DNA of 64,000 nt from Nonomuraea helvata (GTDB lineage Bacteria > Actinomycetota > Actinomycetes > Streptosporangiales > Streptosporangiaceae). The notes under the pieces were generated by a model, which saw only the letters and a list, made by a program, of their open reading frames with translations, was not told the DNA's origin and did not search any database. A program made the position numbers and the translations under genes. How positions within the stretch are numbered: position 1 is the stretch's first letter; each line of letters starts with the position of its first letter. The stretch spans positions 124,001-188,000 of the forward strand of contig NZ_BAAAXV010000002.1 in NCBI RefSeq assembly GCF_039535785.1, in the 5' to 3' direction. Below are positions 47,988 through 57,300 of this stretch, piece after piece.

Positions 47988-48872
47988 GTGACAGACGCGA
48001 CGTCCTTCCTGCTCGAACGCCTACACGCGGCCGGTCTGACCGACGTCGTCGCGGTCGAGCCAGCCACTGGAGGCCTCGCCGCGACCGCGGGGCTCGCGCG
48101 CCGCGGTGACGGCACGTCGGTGTTCGTCAAGGCATTCGGCGAGCCGCCGTCGGACCACGCCTTCGCCGCGGAGGCCGAAGGGCTCACCGTGCTCCGCGAG
48201 GCGGGCAGTGTCGCCACGCCCGAGATCATCCTCGCGGACCGCGACCTGCTCGTGCTGTCCGCGCTGCAGCCCCGGCCGGACACTGAGGCCTTCTGGGAGC
48301 AGCTCGCGCATGCGCTCGCCCACCTGCACACCACCACGCGGTCCTCCCGATTCGGGTGGCATCGGGACAACTGGCTGGGCCGTCGTCGGCAGATCAACAC
48401 CTGGGATGACGACGGGTACCAGTTCTTCGCCCAGCACCGTCTGCTGCGCTGGCTCGGCGAACGTCGCGTCCAGGAGGCGCTCGACGTCGCGGACCGAGCG
48501 GCGCTGGAGCGGCTGTGCGACCGGCTGCCCGAGCTGCTGCCGGTCAGCCCCGCGTGCCTGACGCACGGCGACCTGTGGGCGCTGAACGTCATGGCCACCC
48601 CCGACGGGCGGCCCGCGCTGATCGACCCCGCCGTGTCGTACACGTGGGCCGAGGTCGACCTGGCCCACCTGTGGACGACGGCGCCGCCGCCCGAGGCGCA
48701 CGTGTTCTTCGAGCTGTACGCCGAGCTGACCGGGCTCGACCGCGACTGGCGCGAACGCATGCCGATCCTCCAGTTGCGCCAGCACCTGGCCGTGATCGCC
48801 CAGTTCGACCCCGACTGGGGCGCCGCCGATCTCGTGCGCGCCACGCTCGCCCCGTTCCGGCAGCGGCCCTGA
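47988..48872 (+). CDS. Fructosamine kinase-family protein
   Basis: 294 residues, protein-kinase-like fold. Family members phosphorylate ketosamines (protein deglycation) or related sugars. Signs: FVKAFGEPPSDHAFAAEAEGLTVLREAG (ATP-lysine and first Glu), NWLGRRRQINTW (fructosamine-kinase NxxG motif), CLTHGDLWALNVM (catalytic Asp) and ALIDPAVSYTWAEVDLA (metal Asp). GTG start after GAGAGGAGC. Single gene; substrate unproven. Confidence 0.88.
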   Translation: MTDATSFLLERLHAAGLTDVVAVEPATGGLAATAGLARRGDGTSVFVKAFGEPPSDHAFAAEAEGLTVLREAGSVATPEIILADRDLLVLSALQPRPDTEAFWEQLAHALAHLHTTTRSSRFGWHRDNWLGRRRQINTWDDDGYQFFAQHRLLRWLGERRVQEALDVADRAALERLCDRLPELLPVSPACLTHGDLWALNVMATPDGRPALIDPAVSYTWAEVDLAHLWTTAPPPEAHVFFELYAELTGLDRDWRERMPILQLRQHLAVIAQFDPDWGAADLVRATLAPFRQRP

Positions 48873-48998
48873 GATCAGCTGATAGCCGCCGCACGACACC
48901 GGCTCCGGAGCCAACCCTCGAAGGACTTCCGGAGCCGACCACTTGGTCACCGTAACTTCGGCAGGCCGGACCAATGAATTGTTGTTCGTTTATGGACG

Positions 48999-49021
48999 TG
49001 CGTCCGGCAGGATTCGAACCT
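48999..49021 (-). pseudogene. 3' part of a tRNA gene interrupted by IS110
   Basis: On the minus strand this holds the T-loop TTCGAAT, the 3' T-stem CCTGC, acceptor strand CGGACGC and discriminator A. It joins exactly to 50704-50755 when the IS110 element is removed. Confidence 0.8.
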
Positions 49022-49037
49022 AATGACTCCGTACGAA

Positions 49038-49411
49038 CCCGAGTTTCGCCTACTCGGGCACTCGCCTCAGATGCCTAGATTCGAATCGGAGCTTGACTCC
49101 TGACCGCAGGCCGTGCGTATGGGGCGAGGGTCTGGCGGGTGGCGGTCGGCGGGGACCGAGCCAATGCCTGAGTCGATACCGGACCTGGAGTCCTGTGCTA
49201 AGGCCGTGCACCTCGGTCTCTCTCGATCGCCGCCCGTCAGTCGCTTCTTTTGGTCAAGATCGTGGCGTGAGCCAGTCGCAGGAGACACCGCTCGTATCTA
49301 CCCGGGCGCTGGAGCCCTTGCGCAGAACGCGGACCTGCGGCGGGCTGGGGCCACGAACTGCTGATCGGATGTCGAGCCGTCGAGCTCTCTCATTAGGGCG
49401 TGGCGTGCCCC
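49038..49411 (+). ncRNA. Candidate IS110 bridge RNA with readable target and donor guides
   Basis: Structure read by eye. A 5' stem-loop: CCCGAGT/ACTCGGG (49038-49044, 49052-49058). A target loop closed by CTCGCCTC (49061-49068) with GGGGCGAG (49121-49128), containing GATTCGAATC (49078-49087), which equals the target's left flank and core 49011-49020 except one position that can wobble, and CGTGC (49112-49116), complementary to the right flank GCACG (50706-50710). A donor loop closed by CCACG (49351-49355) with CGTGG (49399-49403), containing GATCGGATGTC (49363-49373), identical to the element's right end and core (50694-50704), and TCATTAG (49390-49396), complementary to core plus left end CTAATGA (49020-49026). 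RNA limits are approximate. Confidence 0.75.
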
Positions 49412-49455
49412 TTGCGCGGCTCACCTGAGCCAAGGATCGAACGAAGGAGGCGCCG

Positions 49456-50682
49456 GTGACGGTGACATGCGGAATCGACTGGAGCGAAAGGCACCACGAC
49501 GTCGCTCTGGTCGATGAAAGCGGCAAGCTGGTGGCCAAGCGGCGCATCAGCGACGATGCCCACGGCTGGCGGGTCCTGGTCGAGCTGCTGGCCGAGCACG
49601 GCGACCATCCCGACAACCCGATCCCCGTCGCGATCGAAACCGGGCGTGGACTGCTGGTGTCCTGCCTGCGGGCCACCGGGCGCAAGGTGTATGCGATCAA
49701 CCCGCTGGCCGTGGCCCGTTACCGCGAACGCCACACCGTCGCCCGCGCCAAGTCCGACCACGCCGACGCCATGACCTTGGCCAACATCCTGCGCGTGGAC
49801 GCGGCCTGCCACCGGCCGCTGCCCCAGGACTCCGAGCTGGTCCAGGCGATCGCCGTGCTGGCCCGCGCGCAACAAGACGCCGTCTGGAGCCGTCAGCAGC
49901 TGGCCAACCAGCTGCGATCCCTGCTGCGCGAATACTTCCCCGCGGCATTGCAGGCCTTCCACGTCAAGAACATCGGCCTGACTTCCCGCGAAGCCCGCAC
50001 CATCCTGCAGGCGGCGCCGACGCCCACCGCGGCCGCCAAGCTCACCGCCCGCAGGTTGCACGCCCTGCTGCGCGCCTCGGGCCGGCAGCGCAACATCGCC
50101 ACCTGGGCCGACCGGCTGCAGGCGCTGTTCGGTGAAGAACACCTTCGCCAGCTCCCACTGGTCGAAGAAGCGCTCGGCCGCCAGGCCCAGGCGCTGCTGC
50201 TCCAGCTGGATGCAGCATGCCGCGCCGCTGACGATCTCGCCGACGCCACCAACGAGGCCTTCCACCAGCACCCGGATGCGGCCGTCATCACCAGCTTCCC
50301 GGGCCTGGCCGATCTCACCGGCGCCCGGGTACTCGCCGAACTCGGCGACGACCGCTCCCGCTTCGCCGACGCCCGCGCGCTGAAGGCCTACGCCGGCGCA
50401 GCCCCGATCACCCGCGCCTCAGGCAAAAGCCTGGTCGTCCACCACCGCAAAGTGAAGAATCAGCGCCTGGCCGCCGCCGGCTACCTCTGGGCCTTCGCAT
50501 CCCTACGAGCACCAGGCCCCAGAGCCCACTACGACCGGCGACGCGCCGAAGGCGAGCGACACTCCAGCGCGCTACGCAACACCTTCAACCGGCTGCTCGG
50601 CTGCCTTCACCACTGCCTGCAAAAGGGCGTGACCTACAACGAGGATGCCGCCTTCCCACCACGATCGAAGGCCATGGCTTGA
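49456..50682 (+). CDS. IS110-family transposase (bridge-RNA recombinase)
   Basis: 408 residues from GTG 49456 with a GAAGGAGG site. N-terminal RuvC-like DEDD domain: D8 in CGIDWSE, E61 in VAIETGRG, D101 and D104 in AKSDHADAMTLANIL. Coiled middle region about 130-275. The C-terminal transposase_20 domain has SFPGLADLTGARVLAELGDD and the nucleophilic serine S322 in APITRASGKSL, followed by RHYDRR-like basic residues near the end. All catalytic residues are intact, so the element is probably active. It is the only gene of the element. Confidence 0.95.
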   Translation: MTVTCGIDWSERHHDVALVDESGKLVAKRRISDDAHGWRVLVELLAEHGDHPDNPIPVAIETGRGLLVSCLRATGRKVYAINPLAVARYRERHTVARAKSDHADAMTLANILRVDAACHRPLPQDSELVQAIAVLARAQQDAVWSRQQLANQLRSLLREYFPAALQAFHVKNIGLTSREARTILQAAPTPTAAAKLTARRLHALLRASGRQRNIATWADRLQALFGEEHLRQLPLVEEALGRQAQALLLQLDAACRAADDLADATNEAFHQHPDAAVITSFPGLADLTGARVLAELGDDRSRFADARALKAYAGAAPITRASGKSLVVHHRKVKNQRLAAAGYLWAFASLRAPGPRAHYDRRRAEGERHSSALRNTFNRLLGCLHHCLQKGVTYNEDAAFPPRSKAMA

Positions 50683-50703
50683 CAACTTAGGCAGATCGGA
50701 TGT

Positions 50704-50755
50704 CTGCACGTTCCGGCTCCTTAGGCCGGTGCCTCTCCCGTTGGGCTACGGACGC
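50704..50755 (-). pseudogene. 5' part of the interrupted tRNA gene (anticodon AAG by position)
   Basis: Minus strand. Acceptor GCGTCCG (50755-50749) pairs 7/7 with the 3' part. U8-A9, D-arm GCC/GGC with A14 and GG in the loop, anticodon stem CCGGC/GCCGG with loop CTAAGGA (positions 34-36 AAG), 5-nt variable loop AACGT and the first T-stem bases follow. It is a class I tRNA shape, yet AAG would be leucine, which normally uses a long variable arm. No other copy in this window. Confidence 0.8.
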
Positions 50756-51044
50756 TCTGAACAGCAAAAAGCCGCCCCTTGAATACCCGGCGGCCTGCGA
50801 TCATCCGCTGCGGACCTCACCCAGGGGCCGACCGGCGAAGACTGGGCTCCAGCTTTCGCGCGAGGATTTCGAAACGCAGGGCCGGCCTTTCTCCGTATCG
50901 TTTTCCTGAGTGGACGAAAGACATTAGCGGGCGGCAAGGCGGCGTGCCACTTATGTGCGCGGCACTCCTGTTGACAAGGGTCTGGCAGCGGCTCATGATC
51001 GCGATCGAGACGCTCTCCGCATCTCGTCGGAGAAAGGCGAAACC

Positions 51045-51476
51045 ATGCGCTTTGCGAGACGACTGGCGGGCGACGCACTGGCCGCCCTGCTCCTCCTCCC
51101 CCTCATGGGCGGGCCGGCCGCGGCCTCCTCGACTTTGCTGACGGGGCCGTGCCTGGTGACGTACACGGTGTCGGTGTGGGCGACCGGGTTCTCGGCCGAC
51201 GTCGCCGTCACCAACCGCAGCGTTCCGCTGCCCAACGGGGTGGTCACGCTGATCCTGGACGACGGCCAGCGGCCCTCTGTCTGGTGGGGCGCCAACACCA
51301 GCATCGGAGGCTCGGATCCGCATATGACGTTCACGCTGCCGGCGTTCCATCCGGACGTGGCGATCGGCGAGACGTACCACTTCGGGTACAACGCGACCTA
51401 CACCGGCGCGTACGACCACGCATACGCCTTCAGGCTGGGCGGCCAGCTCTGCGACATCGAGTACGTCACCCTGTGA
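51045..51476 (+). CDS. Small secreted CBM2-like protein
   Basis: 143 residues from ATG 51045. Signal peptide about 1-30. The mature part begins CLVTYTVSVWATGFSADVAVTNRSVPL and ends with a Cys at GGQLCD, with W in SVWWGANTS and a FGYNATYTG segment. The two cysteines at the ends and the strand pattern match a stand-alone family 2 carbohydrate-binding module. Stand-alone CBM2-like proteins may bind cellulose or chitin on surfaces; this one has lost some surface tryptophans, so binding is uncertain. Confidence 0.65.
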   Translation: MRFARRLAGDALAALLLLPLMGGPAAASSTLLTGPCLVTYTVSVWATGFSADVAVTNRSVPLPNGVVTLILDDGQRPSVWWGANTSIGGSDPHMTFTLPAFHPDVAIGETYHFGYNATYTGAYDHAYAFRLGGQLCDIEYVTL

Positions 51477-51566
51477 TCATCGCGGTCTGAGCCGCTCGGT
51501 GATCTCCGGCCAGGCGGTGACGTCGGCGCGCTGTGGCTCTCCCTCGAGCACCAGCCCCTGCTCCTC

Positions 51567-52067
51567 GTGCTCGCGGCGGGCTGCGGTTCCGTCCGAGCGC
51601 CGGGCACTGCCGACGGGTTCACCGGCCGCGCCAGTGAGGTCGCCGAACACTGGCAGAGTTCGGCGGAGCGCGGGCCTTGGATCGAGGGGTTCGTCCCGCT
51701 GCGGAACCTGACCCTGGAGCCCGATTGGGGACGCATGCCCCGGCGGGTCGGGCGGATCATGATCAACAGCGCCTGGAAGCTGGAGAACGAGCTCTCGGCC
51801 GAGGTGCCCGCCCCGGTCGAGCTGCGCTGGGCCGACGGGAGCACGCTGAGTGTGCCGGTCCTGGCGCCCACAGCCGCCTACGCCGGGCTGACCAGGCCCA
51901 AGTCCTTCGTCGACGAGGAGTGCCCGGCCGACAAGGGCTGCCCGCCGCTGCGTGTGATCGCGGTGGCGAGGGGCGAGGCCACGATGCCCAGCAGCGGGGT
52001 GCCCCTGCTACCGCAGAGCGTTGTCTACCTGGTCGAGTTCCGGAACTACGACCCGCGCCGCTCTTAG
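51567..52067 (+). CDS. Hypothetical protein with lipobox-like start, N-terminus uncertain
   Basis: 166 residues from GTG 51567. The start MLAAGCGS is a lipobox without a preceding hydrophobic segment; in the same frame LLLVLAAGC extends upstream but no start codon exists there, so the 5' end may be frameshifted or mutated. The body (HWQSSAERGPWIEGFVPL, WADGSTLSVPVLAPTAAYAGL, a CPADKGCPPLRVIAVARGEA segment) looks like a genuine exported domain with a disulfide. No family recognised. Convergent with the alpha/beta hydrolase. Confidence 0.5.
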   Translation: MLAAGCGSVRAPGTADGFTGRASEVAEHWQSSAERGPWIEGFVPLRNLTLEPDWGRMPRRVGRIMINSAWKLENELSAEVPAPVELRWADGSTLSVPVLAPTAAYAGLTRPKSFVDEECPADKGCPPLRVIAVARGEATMPSSGVPLLPQSVVYLVEFRNYDPRRS

Positions 52068-52133
52068 TCGTGATCGGCCGGCATCTTGGACATCGCACTG
52101 TCAGGCCGGGCTGTCAAGATCCGCGCGCGGAGG

Positions 52134-53462
52134 TCACCTGTGATCGCGAAGGAAGGCGGAGATGTCGGCGCGGGTCGGGTAGTTCCTCAGGGGTGCAGGC
52201 TCACCCTGGAGAAACGCCGTGATGACGTCGGCGGCGCGCTGGTTGTTGTCGTCGAGGCCGTTCCACATATGGTGTCCGACACCGGGCATGTACTGGGTCC
52301 GCTCGACAGCGGGGTCGGCGGCGAGCACGGCGGTCTCCCATTGCCGCACCTGTGACGAGCATTCGGCGATCATCAGCATCGCGGGGGTGCGGGAGCGTTT
52401 CAGCTCGGGAGCGATGGAGGGCGAGTCCTTGATCGTCTGCTGGATGCGGAGGCTCGCGGCGACGCTGAAGGAGAAGTTCTCCGCGGTGTTCTCGGCAGGG
52501 ATGCGGCCGGCGTCCCGCTCGCAGTAGGCGGAGGCGGTGTCACCGCCGAGATCGGCGGCCTTGACCGCGTTGACACCTTCGGCCTGCGTGATAAGGCCGG
52601 TGCCGGGCGGGAGGAGCCCGAGTTGGATGAGGCCGAACGCGACGGCGTACCGGGGGATGCGCGTCGCCTGCGGGCCGGTCGGGGCCGGCGCGAGACCGCG
52701 CGCGGACGGCCGTCCCGGTCTCCCGCTGATCAGCGCGGTGGGGCCGTCCATGGGGCCGGGTTCGGCGATGATCGCCCGGTGCACGCGGACGGCCACGCTC
52801 GGGGTGGCCAGGGCCCGGGTGAGCACGACCGCGCCGGCGGAGAATCCGAGGACGTCGACCGGGCCCTTGTCCAGGCGATCGATGAAGGCGGCCAGGTCGC
52901 GTACGGACCTGGAGATCGTGTACTGCTCCATGGGCAGCAGGTCACTCCGTCCGCCGCCGGGCTGCTCATAGGCGTACACGTCGTAGCCCTGCCCGGCCAG
53001 GAGTCGCAGGAATCGGTGGTCGAGCACGGAGATGCCGCGGACGGGCCCTCCGTGGAGATACACCAACGGCGTGGGGCGCCGGGGGGCGCCGGCGGCGGGC
53101 GGATAGTGGTAGACCGCGACCCGGCTTCCCGTGCTCAAGCTCCAGTGCCCCGTGGCCACGAATGGCAGGTCGGGCGGATACTGCCGCGTCGTGGGGACGG
53201 TGGGGACGCAGACCGACGCCGTGAGCACGGCGGCGGCGACCACCGGCGCGAACGGCCACAGCCGGCCCGGCCACCTGCGGCCGCGGCCTCGCCACAGTGC
53301 GGCGATGATTCCGGCTCCGAGGGTGGTCAGCCAGGCGGCGAGCCCCGAGCGCGCGCCGTCCGTCAGGACGATCAGCGCGAGGAACAGCCCGGTCAGACCC
53401 ACGGCGGCGAGCACGGTCAGGATCAGACGGCCGATGAGGCGGAGGGGGACGGCAAGAAGCAT
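52134..53462 (-). CDS. Membrane-anchored alpha/beta hydrolase
   Basis: 442 residues. Three N-terminal hydrophobic segments (residues about 8-33, 40-58 and 70-88), then a hydrolase domain: PLVYLHGGPVRG (oxyanion loop, prolyl-iminopeptidase style), VYAYEQPGGGRSD, nucleophile in VDVLGFSAGAVVL and catalytic His in MPGVGHHMWNG. A 60-residue lid follows the nucleophile. The catalytic domain probably faces outside. It is divergent from a TetR gene with a strong operator between them, so it may inactivate a compound sensed by that regulator. Confidence 0.82.
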   Translation of the reverse strand: MLLAVPLRLIGRLILTVLAAVGLTGLFLALIVLTDGARSGLAAWLTTLGAGIIAALWRGRGRRWPGRLWPFAPVVAAAVLTASVCVPTVPTTRQYPPDLPFVATGHWSLSTGSRVAVYHYPPAAGAPRRPTPLVYLHGGPVRGISVLDHRFLRLLAGQGYDVYAYEQPGGGRSDLLPMEQYTISRSVRDLAAFIDRLDKGPVDVLGFSAGAVVLTRALATPSVAVRVHRAIIAEPGPMDGPTALISGRPGRPSARGLAPAPTGPQATRIPRYAVAFGLIQLGLLPPGTGLITQAEGVNAVKAADLGGDTASAYCERDAGRIPAENTAENFSFSVAASLRIQQTIKDSPSIAPELKRSRTPAMLMIAECSSQVRQWETAVLAADPAVERTQYMPGVGHHMWNGLDDNNQRAADVITAFLQGEPAPLRNYPTRADISAFLRDHR

Positions 53463-53468
53463 CGACAG

Positions 53469-53502
53469 TTTCCAAACGTTGTTTTGAAACGATGTTTGGA
53501 AA
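53469..53502. promoter_or_regulatory. 34-bp TetR operator between hydrolase and regulator genes
   Basis: TTTCCAAAC (53469-53477) and GTTTGGAAA (53494-53502) are perfect inverted arms around a 16-bp centre that itself contains AAACG/CGTTT-like halves. The site begins 6 bp from the hydrolase start and covers the first ATG of the TetR frame, which argues that TetR translation starts later (GTG 53531). Confidence 0.75.
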
Positions 53503-53530
53503 CGTTAGCAGCTCGGCTAGGCTGGTCGTC

Positions 53531-54106
53531 GTGGCAAGGCCGAGAACGAACGACGACACCGTGAAGGACCGCCTCATCGAGTGCGCGACCGAGATGTTCG
53601 CGACCCGTCCGATGGAGTCGATCACCATCCGCGCCTTGGCCGCCGCTGCCGGGACCGCGACCGCCGCGGTCTACTCGCTGTTCGGCGGCAAGGACGGGCT
53701 GATCTCCGCAGTGCGTGACAGAGCGGTCGCCGGACTGTCACAAGATCTTTCGGCGGTGCCGGCCTCCGACGACCCCCTTGCTGACCTCTACGCGCTCGCG
53801 GTCGCGTACCGGCGATGGGGACGTGAGCACCGCCACCTCTACACGGTGTTGTTCGGCGGCGTGCAGAGCTTCGACCCGTCCGGCGACGTGGGTGCCGACG
53901 ATCCCGTCAGGCCGCTCATCGAGGCGATAGATCGCGCTCTGTCGGCTTCCGTGCTCTCGGGCGACACCATCTCCATCGCGCTCTCACTCTGGGTGACCCT
54001 GCACGGGCTGGTGACGCTCGAACTGGCCGGGGCCCTCGACACCGCCACGGCCGAGGCCACGTTCCGCTCGACGATCCCCGCCACGTTCCGCGGCTGGGCC
54101 GCCTGA
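53531..54106 (+). CDS. TetR-family regulator
   Basis: 191 residues from GTG 53531; an ATG at 53492 lies inside the operator and was rejected. N-terminal helix-turn-helix: LIECATEMFATRPMESITIRALAAAAGTATAAVYSLFGGKDGLI, in the normal TetR pattern across helices 1-4. The C-terminal domain (VAYRRWGREHRHLYTVLFGG; LWVTLHGLVTLELAG) matches the WHG-type TetR ligand domain. Probably represses the divergent hydrolase and itself. Confidence 0.88.
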   Translation: MARPRTNDDTVKDRLIECATEMFATRPMESITIRALAAAAGTATAAVYSLFGGKDGLISAVRDRAVAGLSQDLSAVPASDDPLADLYALAVAYRRWGREHRHLYTVLFGGVQSFDPSGDVGADDPVRPLIEAIDRALSASVLSGDTISIALSLWVTLHGLVTLELAGALDTATAEATFRSTIPATFRGWAA

Positions 54107-54326
54107 CCCCGCTCGGCCTTGAGACCCGGCCCAGTGAGCCTCCTGCCGTACCCGCGCCTGCTGACATCTCCGATGGCACGATAGATGGCGGCTGAAAGCG
54201 GCGGCTGAGACGCCTGCCGTCGATGCGCACATGCCCAAGCACCCCCGCTTGGGTAGGGGGTACTCAGGCGCCGGACCCCGCCCACGGCGGACGCTTCCTT
54301 GTAGCAGCGCTCCAAGGGAGGAAACC

Positions 54327-57300
54327 ATGGGCTTCAGTCGGTTCAGTCGGTTCAGGCGTGAAACGAGAAAACCTTTAACGTTCGCCGTGCTCCTGGCGCT
54401 GCTCCTGGCCTGGATCCCGGCGCTTGCCGCCCCCGCAGCCGCAGCCGCCCCCGGCATCAAACTCACCTTCAAGATCGAGTACCTCCGCCAGATCGAAGAC
54501 CCCGACAGCGGCGGTCTGGGCGACGGCGACTACTACCCCAAGGTCAAGATCGCCGACGGCCCCTTGGAGACCGGCCCGAGAATCGAGGACGACGAGTTCG
54601 AACCCTTCGGCCTGCCGGAAGCCCCCAACGGCTGGACCTTTACGAAAGACGACCTCCCGGGCGACAAACCAACCGTGGACATCACGGTCACGCTGTGGGA
54701 CTGGGACGACGGGCTCAACACCAACGACGACCGGATGGACATCAGCCCCCGGGACCAGGACCTGGAGCTGAACCTCGTCTACGACGTGCGCTCCGGCACG
54801 TTGTCGGGCGACGACATCGTCTTCGGCAAGCCCTGCGTCAAGTCCGACGGGCAGACCGCCAAGGGCGAGACCTGCGTCGAGGGCGACGGCGACCACGGAT
54901 TCCCCCGGAACAACGACGGCCGGATCACCAGAATCGGCATCACCGCCACCGCCGAGATGCCCGACACCGACGGCGACGGCATCCCGGACATCGTCGAACT
55001 GACCGGCATCAGGAACCGCAGCGGCGACGTCATCGCTGACCTGCCCACGCTCGGCGCCGACCCGTGCCGCAAGACGATCATCCTGCAGCTCGACTACATG
55101 GCCGACACCAACCCGACCACCCGGCACTCTCACCAGCCCAAGCCCGGCGCGATCACCCTGGTCCGCAACACCCTCGACGCCGCTCCCTTCCCGGCCACGA
55201 ATCCATGCCCCTATCCGGGGACACATCGCGGCGGCATCGACTTCGTCTACATTCCAGGAGCCCAACTCGCCGAACAGCAGCAAATGGGCCTGAACAGCAA
55301 CGACTACCGGAACGCACGAAACGCCGACTTCCCCGCCGAGCTGGCCCGTTACGCCCACTACGCAATCTTCGCCCACGACCTCCTCGGCGACCCGGGAACC
55401 TCGGGCCAGTGCTGCGAACCCACCCGGGACAACAACAAGGACTTCATCGTCACCCTCGGCTCATGGCGGACCATGTGCGTGGCCGACTTCACCCGCGACT
55501 ACGGCGGCGACGACACCCTGCAAACCACCGCAGGTGGTGACGACGTCACCGTCGGCACCCAGATCCACGTCGGCGACAACCGCCGGTGCGACACGACCAG
55601 TGCGCACAGTACCGACATCCAGGTGCTCACCCCCGGCACGGGCGACGCCGACGCGAAGGTCGGCACCGAGCAGGACCAGGCCGGCACCATCCTGCACGAG
55701 CTCTTCCACGCCCTGGCCCTGCGGCACGGCGGCGACAACAACGACAACTACAAGCCCAACTACCTCAGCCTCATGAACTACTTCTTCCAGACGGGCATCC
55801 CGAACAGCCCGCCGCCGCTGCTGGTCAACCAGCTGCGCGACTGGAAGGTGGGCGCGGTACGTCTAGGCCTGTCCGACGGCAAGCTGCCCCCGCTGACCGA
55901 AGGGGGCTTGAACGAGTCTGCGGGTATCAGCGACGGCACGGACTGGACGTTCTGGTGGACCGACAACCTCGCCAACCCGGGCAGCGGTTTCCGTCCGCTC
56001 CGGGCGGGCGCCGGCAACGGGCCGCTCAACTGGAACGACAACCGTACGACCGGCACCAACGTCCCGATCATCGACACCAGCAACGTGAGCGTGGACATCA
56101 ACGCCGGGAACGGTCTGACCACCCTCAGGGATCACGACGACTGGCCCGCGATCAGGTTCCGGGCGCAGTCCCCCGACCGCCTGGGCTGGGCGTGCAGCAG
56201 CTGGCCCGCGTCCTCGCCCACCTGCGCCGGGGCCGGTGGCAGCGTGGAGAAGGAACTGGACTTCGCCGCCGTGATCCGCCAGGAGATCTCGTTCTTCAAT
56301 TTCTATGACCCCGATATCGCCACGAAGAAGACCGTCGACAAGGCCGACGCCGAGCCCGGCGACACCCTCACCTACCCGGTCAAGCTGGACAACATCGGCA
56401 CTGGCCAAGCAACCGCGATCGTCCTGAAGGACACTCCGCCGACCGGCGACGCTCAAACGCGCCAGGTCGGACAACTGGGCGCAGGTGGTACGAGCACAGA
56501 GACGTTCACCTACGAGATCCCCTGCGATACCGAAGACGCCGCCGTGCTGACCAACAAGGCCGAGGTGACCGCGAAGGACCTCGCCGGCGGAGCCGAGGCC
56601 AGAACGGACAACAACACCGCGACCGCCTCGACCAAGGTCCACGCCCCCAAACTCACCCTCGAAAAGCACGCGACCGCCACGGTCAACGCCGGTGAGGCGA
56701 TCACGGTCGACCTGAAGGTCGCCAACGTCGGCAGCGCCAAGGCCACCGGCGTCACCTTGACCGACACGCTCCCGAAGGAGGTCTACTACAGCCAGGCCCT
56801 CGACCAAGGCACAGGTCCCCGTCCGACCGAGGTCACCCGCAACGCCGATGGGACGACGACGCTGACGTGGTCGCTGGGCGAAATCACCGCGAGCGCCACC
56901 CGGTCCGTGCAGTTCACGGCCAGGCCCAGCCTGCTGTTCACCGCCGGGGACAAGCTGACCGATCAGGCTTCCGTGACGTACGGCAACATCAACGGCTGCG
57001 CCTACGAGCCGGTGACCGCGACGGCCACCACGACGGTCACCGAGGTCACGCCCACCCGTGACCCGCGCTCGCACGGCTACTGGAAGACCCACCCGGAGGA
57101 CCGCACAGCCGAGTTGCTGGCCCGAGTTCAGGCCACTTACCAGCAGTTCGACAGCTCGGGTAACGGGGCACTGGACAACTCAGAGGCCGGGGCCGTGCTC
57201 TCGGCGGGTGGTCCGCAGCCAAATCCCGCCACGTTCCAGCTGCTGGCGACCTTGTTCGACCTTGCCGCGCGGCAGATCAACGCCTCCACGCAGATCGACA

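Larger units (their letters stand above)
49020..50703 (+). mobile_element. Complete IS110-family element inserted in a tRNA T-stem
   Basis: About 1.68 kb. Boundaries follow from the tRNA: joining 49021 to 50706 restores a 73-nt cloverleaf, and the dinucleotide CT occurs at both junctions (49020-49021 and 50704-50705), the core expected for IS110 recombination. There are no long terminal inverted repeats or target duplication beyond CT. Layout: 434 nt of left noncoding DNA with a bridge RNA, the transposase, and only 21 nt to the right end. The right end GGCAGATCGGATGTCT resembles the target GGCAGGATTCGAACCT, as expected if donor and target are alike. Confidence 0.85.

Noticed and set aside
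49038..49058. CCCGAGT-TTCGCCT-ACTCGGG hairpin as a tRNA anticodon arm
   Set aside because: No other cloverleaf parts adjoin it and it lies within the IS110 end; better read as the bridge RNA 5' stem-loop.
49273..49312. Alternative target-binding loop closed by CCAG/CTGG in the IS110 left region
   Set aside because: Its loop does not match the tRNA target; the 49061-49128 loop matches both flanks.
50695..50712. T-stem of the tRNA regenerated by the IS110 right end (GCAGA...TCTGC)
   Set aside because: The loop lacks TTCRA and no acceptor strand follows, so the tRNA is not restored.
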